DNA of 64,000 bases from Hungatella hathewayi. Its GTDB lineage: Bacteria > Bacillota > Clostridia > Lachnospirales > Lachnospiraceae. Numbering within the stretch: the first letter of the stretch is position 1; each line of letters starts with the position of its first letter. The stretch lies in the NCBI GenBank assembly GCA_025149285.1, contig CP102274.1, positions 1,751,501 through 1,815,500 on the forward strand. The letters are read 5' to 3'. This document shows, one piece after another, positions 48,932 to 58,000 of the stretch. The notes beneath the pieces were generated by a model. It ran no database searches and was not told where the DNA came from. It worked only from the letters and a program-made list of their open reading frames with translations. The translations under genes and the position numbers were made by a program.

Positions 48932-49342
48932 CTATTTTTCGGTCAGCATCTCTACCTGCGCCACCACCTGGCTGATATAAGCGCTCAAAGGAAGCTCTTC
49001 GCAGCCTACCACGTAATGATTGCACTTATTTACCGGTATCAGGATTTTCTTTGCCTGGCTGGAACCGATGGCTTCCGCCATGGCCGGCGTGATCTCACCG
49101 AGCAGTGAGTTGGGGATTACGATGCCGATCGGGCCGATAATAATGTCTGCGCTCCGGCTGGCCACTACCACGGGATTTTCACCGGTTGCACCGGCGTCGG
49201 CACCGGCTTTCAGCATGGATGAGGTAGCGATGGAGTTTGTTCCGATCGCTGTTATTTCAAGTTCCGGATGGGATTTTTTTAACTGGACGATAACGGCATG
49301 TCCCATTTTGCCGCCCTGTCCGTCAATTACGATAAGTTTCAT
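48932..49342 (-). CDS. DUF3842 family protein
   Basis: 136 residues. It begins KLIVIDGQGGKMG, a Rossmann-like nucleotide-binding start, followed by ELEITAIGTNSIATSSMLKAGAD, IIIGPIGIVIPNSLLGEITPAMAEAIG and the ending with NKCNHYVVGC. These match the DUF3842 family of Firmicutes, whose function is unknown. Start at 49342 behind AAGAGGA; a GTG six codons upstream is inside that ribosome site. Likely a single-gene unit sharing the M2 terminator region. Confidence 0.87.
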   Translation of the reverse strand: MKLIVIDGQGGKMGHAVIVQLKKSHPELEITAIGTNSIATSSMLKAGADAGATGENPVVVASRSADIIIGPIGIVIPNSLLGEITPAMAEAIGSSQAKKILIPVNKCNHYVVGCEELPLSAYISQVVAQVEMLTEK

Positions 49343-49435
49343 TTGTACATTCCTCTTCACTGTAAGATTTCTTTATCATTATAAAGCATTCCCATCGGGT
49401 TTACAAGAACGGTTGCGCGAGTCTTCTTTCCCTGT

Positions 49436-49464
49436 TTACGGAATGACTTACCTTGTAGTATAAT
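49436..49464 (+). promoter_or_regulatory. Promoter of the cupin gene
   Basis: TTACGG (49436-49441), 17 nt, TATAAT (49459-49464); leader of about 55 nt to the start codon. Confidence 0.6.
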
Positions 49465-49526
49465 TAAAACGATCAATGCGGAGGTACATAACAGATCCGC
49501 AATCACAGAAACAGGAGGAAGTTATC

Positions 49527-49853
49527 ATGTATGTAGAAAACAAAAATGTTCCGCTTACAGACTTAGGCGGCGGTGTGGTGCGAAAGGTTCTGGCATACAG
49601 TGAGAATTTAATGAATGTGGAACTGAAGTTTGAAAAAGGAGCCATCGGCGTCAAACACAGCCATCCTCATGAGCAGATCGGCTATATCATCTCGGGTTCC
49701 CTGTTATTTCAGGAGGAGGGAAAGGAAGATAAAGTTCTGGTAACAGGAGACAGCTACTATGTAGAGCCGAATGCAGTACATGGCGTGGTGGCGTTGGAAG
49801 ACACCATGCTGCTGGATATCTTTACACCGATGAGAAAAGATTTTGTGGAATAA
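49527..49853 (+). CDS. Small cupin-domain protein
   Basis: 108 residues, a single cupin barrel. Motif 1 is IGVKHSHPHEQIGYIISG with two metal-type histidines and a Glu; motif 2 is YYVEPNAVHGVVAL. The start at 49527 follows CAGGAGGAAG; the upstream extension has no ribosome site. Such small cupins bind metals and small ligands; no specific reaction can be assigned. Single gene with its own promoter and terminator. Confidence 0.9.
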   Translation: MYVENKNVPLTDLGGGVVRKVLAYSENLMNVELKFEKGAIGVKHSHPHEQIGYIISGSLLFQEEGKEDKVLVTGDSYYVEPNAVHGVVALEDTMLLDIFTPMRKDFVE

Positions 49854-49893
49854 GGAATCAAAACAAAAAAGAATCGTAGAAAAAGAATCATAA

Positions 49894-49939
49894 AAAAGAA
49901 GCCCGGAAGTACATACATATCTACCGGACTTCTTTTTTT
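49894..49939. terminator. Terminator between cupin and gerA-like genes
   Basis: Stem AAAAGAAGCCCGG with CCGGACTTCTTTT, one mismatch, and T/A tracts both sides, so probably bidirectional. Confidence 0.75.
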
Positions 49940-49951
49940 CGTGCGGCTTCC

Positions 49952-51361
49952 TTATTTCTCCTTATGAGGCAGTCTGCCGCGCAGAAAGCGTTTCTTTAGT
50001 TTGTTCCAGTTAAACGGTATCAGCGGATAGATATAGCTCTTTCCTGCAATCGTCTTATTAAATATGACTGCGCAGACGGAGAGGATGACTCCGATGGCAA
50101 AGCCCCAGTAATTAAAGACGGCGGTAAGGACCAGCAGGATCATTCGCATGAATTTGAATGCATAGCCCAGTTCGAAGCTGGCCTGGGAATAGTTTGCAAC
50201 GGTGACGAAGGCCATATAGAGCATGGTTTCGCTGTTGAACCAGCCGGATTTTACGGAGTATTCCCCCAGAACGATACCGGCGATCACACTGAGCGGTGTG
50301 GTCAGCATACTGGGCGTATTGACGGCGGCCAGCCTCAGACCGTCGATGGCAAACTCCAGTATGAGCAGCTGAAAGATAAGCGGTACATGAGGCGGTTCAG
50401 ACAATTGAATGAACTCCAGCCAGGATGGGATGGCATCCGGATTCTGCATCAGCAGCAGCCACAGCGGCGTTAAATAAAGTGTCAGCACGGAGATGGCCAT
50501 ACGTGACAGACGCAGATAGGTTCCCGTTACCGGAGGGAAATAGTAATCGTCGGCCTCCTCGATGATATCGAAGACAGATGAGGGCAGAATCATGGCGGCA
50601 GGAGAGTTATCTACCAGAATAATGATGTTTCCCTCCAGGATTGAGGCGGCCGCAGTGTCAGGGCGTTCGGAGAATTTAAACTTTGGAAATGGATTATACC
50701 ATTTATGCGGATAAAGGCATTCCGCCAGGCTTTCCTGGTTCATGGTCAGCGCGTCTACTTCCAGTTTATTGATCCTGTCCTTGATCATGGCCAGAAGCTT
50801 TTCATCTATCCGGCCCTGCATGTAGCAGAGGGCGATATCGGTGTGAGAACTCTCTCCGGCGCTGGTAATCTCCATGGTAAGCTTCGGATCGCGGATACGG
50901 CGGCGGATCAGGGCCGTGTTGAAAATAAGAGTTTCCACAAACCCGTCACGGGAACCGCGAAGCACCTTGTCCTTTTCCGGTTCCGATACGCCGCGGGCCG
51001 GATAGGTGCGGCAGTCGATGGTGAAGCAGCAGTCATATCCATCGATAAACAGGCATGACACACCCATGAGAAGCTGGCCGATCATCTCAGAATCACTCCT
51101 GACCAGTCCGACCTCTCCATAGGGCAGGTATTTTTTTGAAAATGCGTGGGCGTCTTCCGGCATGGCGTCTTCCTTCAGCGTTGAAAATGCCTGAAGAATC
51201 TTTAACCATACCTCGTCTTTGGTGAAGCCATCTATAAAATAGAGACAGGCCTCCCGCCCACCCACATGGATGACCCGGTAGACGACGTCGAAATTCGTGT
51301 CCACATTCAATTTTTCTTTCAGATAAGACATGTTATCAGAAAGCTTACTGGAAAAGTCCAT
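49952..51361 (-). CDS. GerA-family spore germination protein
   Basis: 469 residues, A-subunit family of germinant receptors, also including SpoVAF. The soluble N-terminal half (about 1-240) includes VVYRVIHVGGREACLYFIDGF and RGSRDGFVETLIFNTALIRRRI. The C-terminal half holds about five membrane helices (from 285) with TGTYLRLSRMAISVLTLYLTPLW, FAIDGLRLAAVNTPSMLTTPLSVIAG and VKSGWFNSETMLYMAF. AAAAAGGAG precedes the ATG. Usual gerB and gerC partners are absent on both sides, which favours a SpoVAF-like or orphan role in the spore membrane. It marks the organism as a spore former. Confidence 0.9.
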   Translation of the reverse strand: MDFSSKLSDNMSYLKEKLNVDTNFDVVYRVIHVGGREACLYFIDGFTKDEVWLKILQAFSTLKEDAMPEDAHAFSKKYLPYGEVGLVRSDSEMIGQLLMGVSCLFIDGYDCCFTIDCRTYPARGVSEPEKDKVLRGSRDGFVETLIFNTALIRRRIRDPKLTMEITSAGESSHTDIALCYMQGRIDEKLLAMIKDRINKLEVDALTMNQESLAECLYPHKWYNPFPKFKFSERPDTAAASILEGNIIILVDNSPAAMILPSSVFDIIEEADDYYFPPVTGTYLRLSRMAISVLTLYLTPLWLLLMQNPDAIPSWLEFIQLSEPPHVPLIFQLLILEFAIDGLRLAAVNTPSMLTTPLSVIAGIVLGEYSVKSGWFNSETMLYMAFVTVANYSQASFELGYAFKFMRMILLVLTAVFNYWGFAIGVILSVCAVIFNKTIAGKSYIYPLIPFNWNKLKKRFLRGRLPHKEK

Positions 51362-51572
51362 ATCATGGTCTCCTTTTTACTGTATTGGTAGTCCGCGGAT
51401 TCCGCGGCAATGGAAGGGAATTGGTGATAAAGAAAGTATGCGCATTTTTGGTGAAAATATGTTTCATGAAAATGTGTACGCATGACAAAGACGTTTTTGC
51501 ATACATTGTATAAAAAATTGCGATAATGATTCTTCCAGTCCCGTCCTTTTTTGGTGAAATACACTAAAATGA

Positions 51573-51743
51573 TTGACTTTTTCCAGTATTGATGTTATGA
51601 TTGTCCATGTGAGAAGCACAAAGGGGTGCCTTGCATGTATGATTTCAGGCATGGGGATGCCAGAATTGTATAAACTTAATAATGTGACGGTTTTAGATCG
51701 TGACGAAGGACTGCTTTCTGTGGGGGATAAGCAGTCCTTTTTT
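51573..51743 (+). ncRNA. Candidate short transcript with its own promoter and terminator
   Basis: TTGACT (51573-51578), 17 nt, TATGAT (51596-51601) predict a start near 51608. A hairpin AAGGACTGCT/AGCAGTCCTT (51706-51739) followed by TTTT ends it. The RNA of about 135 nt holds only a 12-codon frame (51635-51673; MYDFRHGDARIV) behind AAAGGGG. It could be a small RNA or encode a micropeptide; neither is established. Confidence 0.35.
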
Positions 51744-51807
51744 GTATCTTAAAAATGTGCTCCTGTGACATCAAAAAGCCGTTCGGCAGATTTCCTTCTG
51801 AACATGA

Positions 51808-51853
51808 AAAAAACCGCCGGAACCTTATAAAAGAAAGGTTACCGGCGGTTTCG
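51808..51853 (-). terminator. tRNA-Val terminator
   Basis: On the minus strand AAACCGCCGGTAACC pairs with GGTTCCGGCGGTTT, then a T run. It begins 2 nt past the tRNA. Confidence 0.88.
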
Positions 51854-51855
51854 CA

Positions 51856-51928
51856 TGGAGACAACAGGGCTCGAACCTGCGACCTTCTACACGTCAAGCA
51901 GATGCTCTCCCAGCTGAGCTATATCTCC
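51856..51928 (-). tRNA. tRNA-Val (anticodon GAC)
   Basis: 73 nt folds as a full cloverleaf: acceptor GGAGATA/TGTCTCC with one T-G pair, discriminator A, D stem GCTC/GAGC, anticodon stem TCTGC/GTAGA with loop TTGACGT, and T arm GCAGG/CCTGT with loop TTCGAGC. CCA is not encoded. Anticodon GAC reads GUC and GUU. The terminator follows immediately. Confidence 0.95.
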
Positions 51929-52003
51929 ATACCGTTATTTTAATCGATAGGGGCAAAAAAATCAATAGTAAGAATAAAATTTTTTAAGTTGTCTTAATTT
52001 GTA

Positions 52004-52032
52004 TTGATGGAAGCGGGAATTTTACATATAAT
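52004..52032 (+). promoter_or_regulatory. Promoter of the YitT-like gene
   Basis: TTGATG (52004-52009), 17 nt, TATAAT (52027-52032), 45 nt ahead of the start codon. Confidence 0.7.
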
Positions 52033-52077
52033 AGCATTAGACTGCTTCAGATAAGACAAGGAGAGGAGCTTTTTACG

Positions 52078-52950
52078 ATGTGGAGGAAGTTAAGGAAGAA
52101 CAGGCGTTTTCGAACAGTTATGACGACGGTGGCGGTTATTGGTTCCGCGCTGCTTCAGACATTCGTCATTCAGGCGTTCATAAGGCCGGCAGGGCTGCTG
52201 TCCGGCGGATTTACGGGAATTGCGATCCTGATTGACCGGGTGACCTCCCTGTTCGGCGTCAATATATCGACTTCCCTGGCCATGGTGATTTTGAATATTC
52301 CGGTGGCCTGGGCCTGCAGCAGGAGCATCAGCCGTCGGTTTACATTTTTTTCACTGCTCCAGGTATTTCTGGCCAGTATTTTTTTGAAGCTCTTTCACTT
52401 TTCTCCGATTTTCGAGGATGTGATTTTGAATGTGATTTATGGGGGCGTACTGTACGGATTCTGTATCGTGCTGGCTTTAAGAGGCAATGCGTCCACAGGC
52501 GGAACGGACTTTATTGCCCTTTACGTATCCAATAAGACCGGGAATTCCATCTGGAGCTATGTATTTGCCGGAAACGTGGTGCTTCTGTGCATCTTTGGTG
52601 CCATTTTCGGCTGGGATTACGCAGGGTACTCCATTCTGTTCCAGTTTGTGTCCACGATGATTGTGTCTACGTTCCATCACCGCTATGAGCGGGTGACGAT
52701 GCAGATTACCACCTCCAAAGGTCCGGAGATCACGAACGCTTACGTAAAGACCTTCCGGCACGGCATATCCTGTGTGGATGCCATCGGAGGCTACAGCAAA
52801 AAACACATGTACCTGCTTCATACCGTGGTGTCCTCCTACGAGGTGGAGGATATCATCACTCTGCTTCACGAGGTGGACGACCATGTAATCGTTAATATGT
52901 TCCGGACCCAGCAGTTTTACGGCGGTTTTTACCGTGCCCCGATGGAATAG
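52078..52950 (+). CDS. YitT-family membrane protein (DUF161/DUF2179)
   Basis: 290 residues. Five predicted helices in the N-terminal two thirds (with FIRPAGLLSGGFTGIAILID, LNIPVAWACSR, GLRG-like ALRGNASTGGTDFIALYVS) are followed by a cytoplasmic C-terminal domain of about 80 residues. That domain (QITTSKGPEITNAYVK, RHGISCVDAIGGYSKKHMYLLHTVVS) is the DUF2179 fold, a PII-like ligand sensor in the family. GGAGAGGAG lies ahead of the ATG. The function of YitT proteins is unclear; a sensor-controlled transporter is the usual guess. Convergent with the MATE gene, 14 nt apart, no terminator seen. Confidence 0.9.
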   Translation: MWRKLRKNRRFRTVMTTVAVIGSALLQTFVIQAFIRPAGLLSGGFTGIAILIDRVTSLFGVNISTSLAMVILNIPVAWACSRSISRRFTFFSLLQVFLASIFLKLFHFSPIFEDVILNVIYGGVLYGFCIVLALRGNASTGGTDFIALYVSNKTGNSIWSYVFAGNVVLLCIFGAIFGWDYAGYSILFQFVSTMIVSTFHHRYERVTMQITTSKGPEITNAYVKTFRHGISCVDAIGGYSKKHMYLLHTVVSSYEVEDIITLLHEVDDHVIVNMFRTQQFYGGFYRAPME

Positions 52951-52964
52951 GGCTAATCCTGTTT

Positions 52965-54359
52965 TTAACGGTTCCGTCTGCGGAATCCATACCAGTGGTA
53001 TTTTTTCAGCTTGGAAAACCAGTTAAAATAAAAGAAAAACAGGATAGAAGTGATAACCCATGTCAGCGGGTAGCTGAAAATAACAGTCTGAATCGTCGGG
53101 CGAAGCGGTACCGCGGCCCAAATCCAGACGACACGCAGCGCACAGACGCCCAGGCAGGTGATGATCATGGGAATCCAGCAGTCACCGACGCCTCGCAGGG
53201 AGCCGGAATAGATCTCGATGCAGACGTAGGTGAAGAAGGTCGGAACGAGATACTGCAGGATCTCGGTTCCTTTTTCGATCACCGCCGCGTCTGTTGTGAA
53301 CAGCAGGTAAATATAGCTTCCGCCGCAGTACAGCAGGATGCTTAACAGGAAGGTGGCGGCAAAGCTCATGGCCAGACACACGTGTACTCCCTTATGAACC
53401 CTGTCCTTTTTCCCGGCGCCGTAGTTCTGTCCCACGAAGGTGGTGACGGAGATACCAAAGGCGTTGATGATCATCCAGAATACACTGTCGATCTTGCCGT
53501 AGGCGGTCCAGGCTGCGATGGTATCGGTTCCCAGCGCGTTGACGCTGGATTGTATGATGACATTGGAGGCGGAGTACATGACAGACTGAAGCCCTGCAGG
53601 GAAGCCGATCTGGATAATCCGCTTCAGCATGTCCAGATCCAGCCGGATGGACTTTGGAATCAGGTGGTACGATTCCTTCGTCTTCATCAGTACGATGATC
53701 ACCAGCACGGCGCTGACTAACTGGGAGAGGATGGTGGCCAGCGCGGCTCCCATAACGCCCATGTGCAGACAGACGACGAAGACGATGTCCAGGATAATAT
53801 TGGTAAAGCAGCTGGCAATCAGGAAGTACAGCGGCCGTTTTGAGTCCCCGATCGCCCGCAGGATACCGGCTCCCATATTATAGATCAGGTTTCCGATGAC
53901 TCCCAGAAAATAGATTCTCATGTACAGGACCGCATGATTTAGGATGTCGTCCGGAGTTCCCATGGCGGATAAGGCCCACGGCGCGCCGGCCACGCCGATG
54001 ACCATGAGCACGATGCCTCCGGCAATGGAAAATGCGATCGACGTATGGACCGCCCTGCTTACCCGGTCCGGCTGTTTGGCGCCGTAAAACTGGGAAATAA
54101 TTACGGTGGCGCCGGAAGAAAGCCCTACGAAGAACCCCACAAGAAGATTGATCAGGGTTCCCGTAGGACCTCCTACGGCCGCCAGTGCTTCCTTCCCAAC
54201 GAAGCGCCCTACAATCACGGCATCAGCGGTGTTGTAGAGCTGCTGGAAAAACGTTCCGAATAAAATTGGAAAGAAAAACAGAAGAAGCTGTTTCCAGATT
54301 ACTCCTTCTGTAATTTGATTCTGCCCTATGGCATTCTGTGTCCTGCTTTTCTGACTCAT
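52965..54359 (-). CDS. MATE-family efflux transporter
   Basis: 464 residues with twelve predicted membrane helices in two similar halves. The N-terminal half has LLLFFFPILFGTFFQQLYNTADAVIVGRFVGKEALAAVG, typical of MATE proteins, and the mirror FPAGLQSVMYSASNVIIQSSVNALG starts the second half. It exchanges sodium or protons for cationic drugs or metabolites in relatives; the substrate is unknown. AGAGGAA precedes the ATG. No regulator beside it. Confidence 0.94.
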   Translation of the reverse strand: MSQKSRTQNAIGQNQITEGVIWKQLLLFFFPILFGTFFQQLYNTADAVIVGRFVGKEALAAVGGPTGTLINLLVGFFVGLSSGATVIISQFYGAKQPDRVSRAVHTSIAFSIAGGIVLMVIGVAGAPWALSAMGTPDDILNHAVLYMRIYFLGVIGNLIYNMGAGILRAIGDSKRPLYFLIASCFTNIILDIVFVVCLHMGVMGAALATILSQLVSAVLVIIVLMKTKESYHLIPKSIRLDLDMLKRIIQIGFPAGLQSVMYSASNVIIQSSVNALGTDTIAAWTAYGKIDSVFWMIINAFGISVTTFVGQNYGAGKKDRVHKGVHVCLAMSFAATFLLSILLYCGGSYIYLLFTTDAAVIEKGTEILQYLVPTFFTYVCIEIYSGSLRGVGDCWIPMIITCLGVCALRVVWIWAAVPLRPTIQTVIFSYPLTWVITSILFFFYFNWFSKLKKYHWYGFRRRNR

Positions 54360-54446
54360 ATCCCGTTCCTCTTACTGTAAAAAATTATGTATTCTGATCT
54401 CATTATACAGGCAGAAAAGAGAAAACACAATCCCCATACCATATTC

Positions 54447-54887
54447 TTATTTTGCAGCTTCAGCTTTGGACAGCGCCTTGTCGACTGCTTTTAAGAGGAC
54501 GGTGGAGGTGTAGCGTGTCTCATCGGAATAGGAGATGTTTTTGGTAGACTGGTTCTTTACAATCTGCTCCGAGAGAGTGTCCATGGCCGGCTGCATCAGC
54601 GGATACATGGTGGTGACTGCTTCGCTTAGAGGAACGAGGGTGACCGATGTAATTTTATCCGCGTCCACGGTTACTTCCACATTGACATCCTGGTTATTCA
54701 GCGTGATTGCCGAAGAGTAAACTCCGGGTACATAGGCGGCCGCTTCTCCGGAAGTGGGAACGGTATCTTTTTTCGGCCGGAACATAATAAGAAACAGTGT
54801 GATTAACAGGATTCCGAGGCCGACAAAGATGGCGGTGTAGATGATTTCTTTCATCCGCAGTACAACAATTTTTGTTTTAGAGCTCAT
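54447..54887 (-). CDS. Membrane-anchored FMN-binding-like protein
   Basis: 146 residues. One N-terminal helix (about 14-35, IIYTAIFVGLGILLITLFLIMF) anchors an external domain that reads YVPGVYSSAITLNNQDVNVEVTVDADKITSVTLVPL, the strand pattern of FMN_bind proteins such as RnfG, and ends with a helix-rich region. The conserved Thr that carries covalent FMN in RnfG is not obvious: SYSDETRYTSTVLLKAV has the right spacing but is not the S(T)GAT form. So binding of flavin is uncertain. The GGAGG ribosome site is somewhat far (12 nt). Divergent from addB. Confidence 0.7.
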   Translation of the reverse strand: MSSKTKIVVLRMKEIIYTAIFVGLGILLITLFLIMFRPKKDTVPTSGEAAAYVPGVYSSAITLNNQDVNVEVTVDADKITSVTLVPLSEAVTTMYPLMQPAMDTLSEQIVKNQSTKNISYSDETRYTSTVLLKAVDKALSKAEAAK

Positions 54888-54946
54888 ATAAAATAAGGTC
54901 CTCCGAACGGGTTTTGATATAATGTATTCTGCTTGGGGGCGGTTTA

Positions 54947-54955
54947 TGTTATACT
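54947..54955 (+). promoter_or_regulatory. Probable extended -10 promoter of addAB
   Basis: TG-T-TATACT (54947-54955) is an extended -10 element, 50 nt ahead of addB. No convincing -35 box. Confidence 0.45.
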
Positions 54956-55005
54956 ATTCCTTACAGTGAGAAAAGACTTGACAGAGAAGGAGCATCAGAA
55001 GAGAT

Positions 55006-58000
55006 ATGTCCATACAGCTGCTTTTAGGCGGTTCCGGTTCCGGAAAGACGCACCGCCTGTATACTGATTTAATAAAAGATTCCATGGAGAATCCGGATAC
55101 AAAGTATTTTGCCATTGTCCCGGAGCAGTTTACCATGCAGACGCAGAAGGAGATTGTGACGCTGCATCCGAACCACGGGGTGATGAATATTGATATTGTC
55201 AGCTTTCAGCGCCTGGCATACCGTGTTTTCGAGGAGCTTGCCATCGTAAATCCGGACGTTCTGGATGATATGGGGAAATCCATGATCTTGAGAAAGGTGA
55301 CGGGGGGAAAGCAGAAGGAGCTGCCGCTGTATCAGTCGCATTTGAACCAGAACGGCTTTATCGGTCAGTTAAAGTCCATGCTTTCTGAGCTTTACCAGTA
55401 TGGAATCACGCCGGATATGCTGGAGGCGAAGATTCCCGAGACGACCAGCCCCATGCTTCGCCAGAAGCTGGAGGATATCTCCGTGATATACAAGGCGTTT
55501 CAGGAGTATATCAGGGACCGCTATATTACGACGGAGGAGATTCTGGATGTGCTTTGCAGGCATCTGCCGGAATCAAAGCTGATCAGGGACAGCGTGATCA
55601 CCCTGGACGGCTATACCGGCTTCACACCGGTCCAGTACCGCCTGCTGGATCTTTTTCTCCGTTACAGCAGGCGGGTGGTGGTGACCGTGACCGTCGATCC
55701 AGCCGTGCCGGAGCGGGGAAAAAGAGGAGTGCAGGATTTATTTTACATGAGCTGTGAGATGATTGATAAGTTAAACGCGCTGGCCCGTCAGAATCACGTG
55801 AAGCGGGAACTGGATATCGTACTCGACGAGCATCCGGCCGTCCGGTACCGCAGGGGAGCAAAGAGGCGGGCGGAACAGGAGGCGCGGGTGGAGCGGAAGG
55901 CGCTGACGGTCTCTCCAGCTTCTTCCGCCCTCGATTTTCTGGAACAGAATCTTTACCGCTACAGCGGCCGCGTGTATTCCGGCAAAGCGGAGGAGATCCG
56001 CCTGGTGCAGGCTGTGAATCCGGCGGAGGAGATCTCCTGTGTGGTCCGTGAGATCGGAAAAATGCTGCGCGAGGGTTACCGGTACCGCGATATGGCGGTG
56101 ATCACCGGTGATATCGGAAGCTTTGCGGGAGAACTGATTCATCAGTTTGATGCGTCGGAGATCCCTTACTTTCTGGATGACAAAAAGAGTATTCTGAAAA
56201 ACCCCATGGTCGAGCTGGTGCGCGCGGCCCTGGAGACGATTCAGAAGGATTTCTCATACGAAACCATGTTCCGCTACTTAAGAACCGGCCTCGTGGTGAA
56301 GCCGGAGGATGAGCGTAAGCTGGACCGGCTGGAGAATTACGTGATCGCCATGGGAATCCGGGGACATAAGCGGTGGAACACCCCCTGGGAGGGCTGGTAC
56401 CGCGGCGGCAGGGATTTGAATTTAGAAGAGTTAAACCAGCTCCGGGAAGAGATTATGGCGCCTCTCACGGCCTTTATCGAAGCATTCCGGGAAGAGGGCA
56501 GAACGGTTCGCACGATGAGCGAGGCTGTGGTGCGTCTGCTGGAAGCGCTTTCAGTGGAAGAAAAGCTGCTGGCCAGAGAGTCCGCATTTCAGGAACAGGG
56601 AGAGTTTGGACTCTCTAAGGAATACGGTCAGGTGTACGGCCTCGTCGTCGATCTGATGGATCGTCTCGCCAGGCTTCTGGGGGAGGAGAAGGTGAGCCGG
56701 AGGGAGTATGCGGAGATTCTGGACGCAGGATTTTCTGAAATTAAGGTGGGCCTGATTCCGGCGGCTGTAGACCGGATCGTGGTTGGAGATATTACCAGAA
56801 CTCGTCTGGATCATATCAAGATTCTGTTTTTTATCGGGGTGAATGACGGAATTGTACCGCAGAAGAAGGAAAACAGCAGCCTGTTTACCGATAAGGAGCG
56901 GGAATTCTTAGGCAGCCATCACATCGAGCTGGCTCCCACCGTGCGGGTGGAGAGCTTCCGGCAGAGATTTTATCTGTATCTCGCCCTGACGAAGCCGGAG
57001 GAACGGCTTTACCTTTCTTATTCGGCCATGGATGCGTCGGGGAAGAGCCTGCGGCCGTCTATTTTGCTGGGAGAATTAAAAAAGCTGTTTCCGCAGCTGA
57101 CTGCCGTGGCCGCGTCGGATGAAGTAGCGGGGATACCGTTTTCCATAAGAGAGGCCAGAGGAAGGCTGACCCGCGGGCTCCGGAATTACGGGATCAGCCG
57201 GGAGGATTCGGAGTTTCTGGAACTGTTCCGCCATTTTATGATGAATGAGGAGCAGAGGGAGAGTGTGGAGAAGCTGGTGGATGCGGCGTTTTATGCCTAT
57301 GAGGAGCGTGGAATCGGTAAGATGGCGGCGAAGGCGCTGTACGGCACCGTGCTGGGAGGCAGCGTCACGAGGCTGGAACAGTATGCGTCCTGTGCCTATG
57401 CCCACTTTTTAAATTACGGTCTGGAACTGGCGGAGCGTCAGCAGTATGAGCTGGCTGCCATGGATATCGGCAATCTGTTTCACGATTCCATCGATCTCTG
57501 CTTTAAGCGGATGAAGGAACAGGGAGGGGACTGGAAGACCATCGGAGAAGAGGAGCGGAAGGCGCTGGTGCACGGTGTCGTGACCGAAGTGACGGAGGAA
57601 TACGGCAATACGATATTGAAGAGCTCCGCCAGAAACGCCTGGCTGGCCCGCAAGGTGGAGAAAATCACGGACCGCACCATATGGGCGCTGGCGGAACAGC
57701 TGAAGAAAGGCGATTTCACACCGGTAGGATTCGAGGTTTCCTTCTCGGCCGCAGATAACTTAAAGGCGATGAAAATCCCTCTTTCAGAGGCGGAGGCCCT
57801 GCATTTGAAGGGGCGTATCGACCGTATGGACTTATGCGAGGACGAGGAACACATCTATGTAAAGATTATCGATTATAAATCCGGCGGGACTTCCTTTGAC
57901 TTAACCGCACTTTATTATGGCCTGCAGCTTCAGCTGGTGGTCTATATGGATGCGGCCCTGGAGATGGAGGAACGGCGCAATCCGGACAAGACGGTGATTC

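Larger units (their letters stand above)
51362..51855 (+). other. Intergenic region upstream of gerA and tRNA-Val
   Basis: No gene of normal size. It contains the gerA promoter zone on the minus strand, a plus-strand promoter/terminator pair (51573-51745) with a tiny frame, and the tRNA terminator at 51808-51853. Confidence 0.6.
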
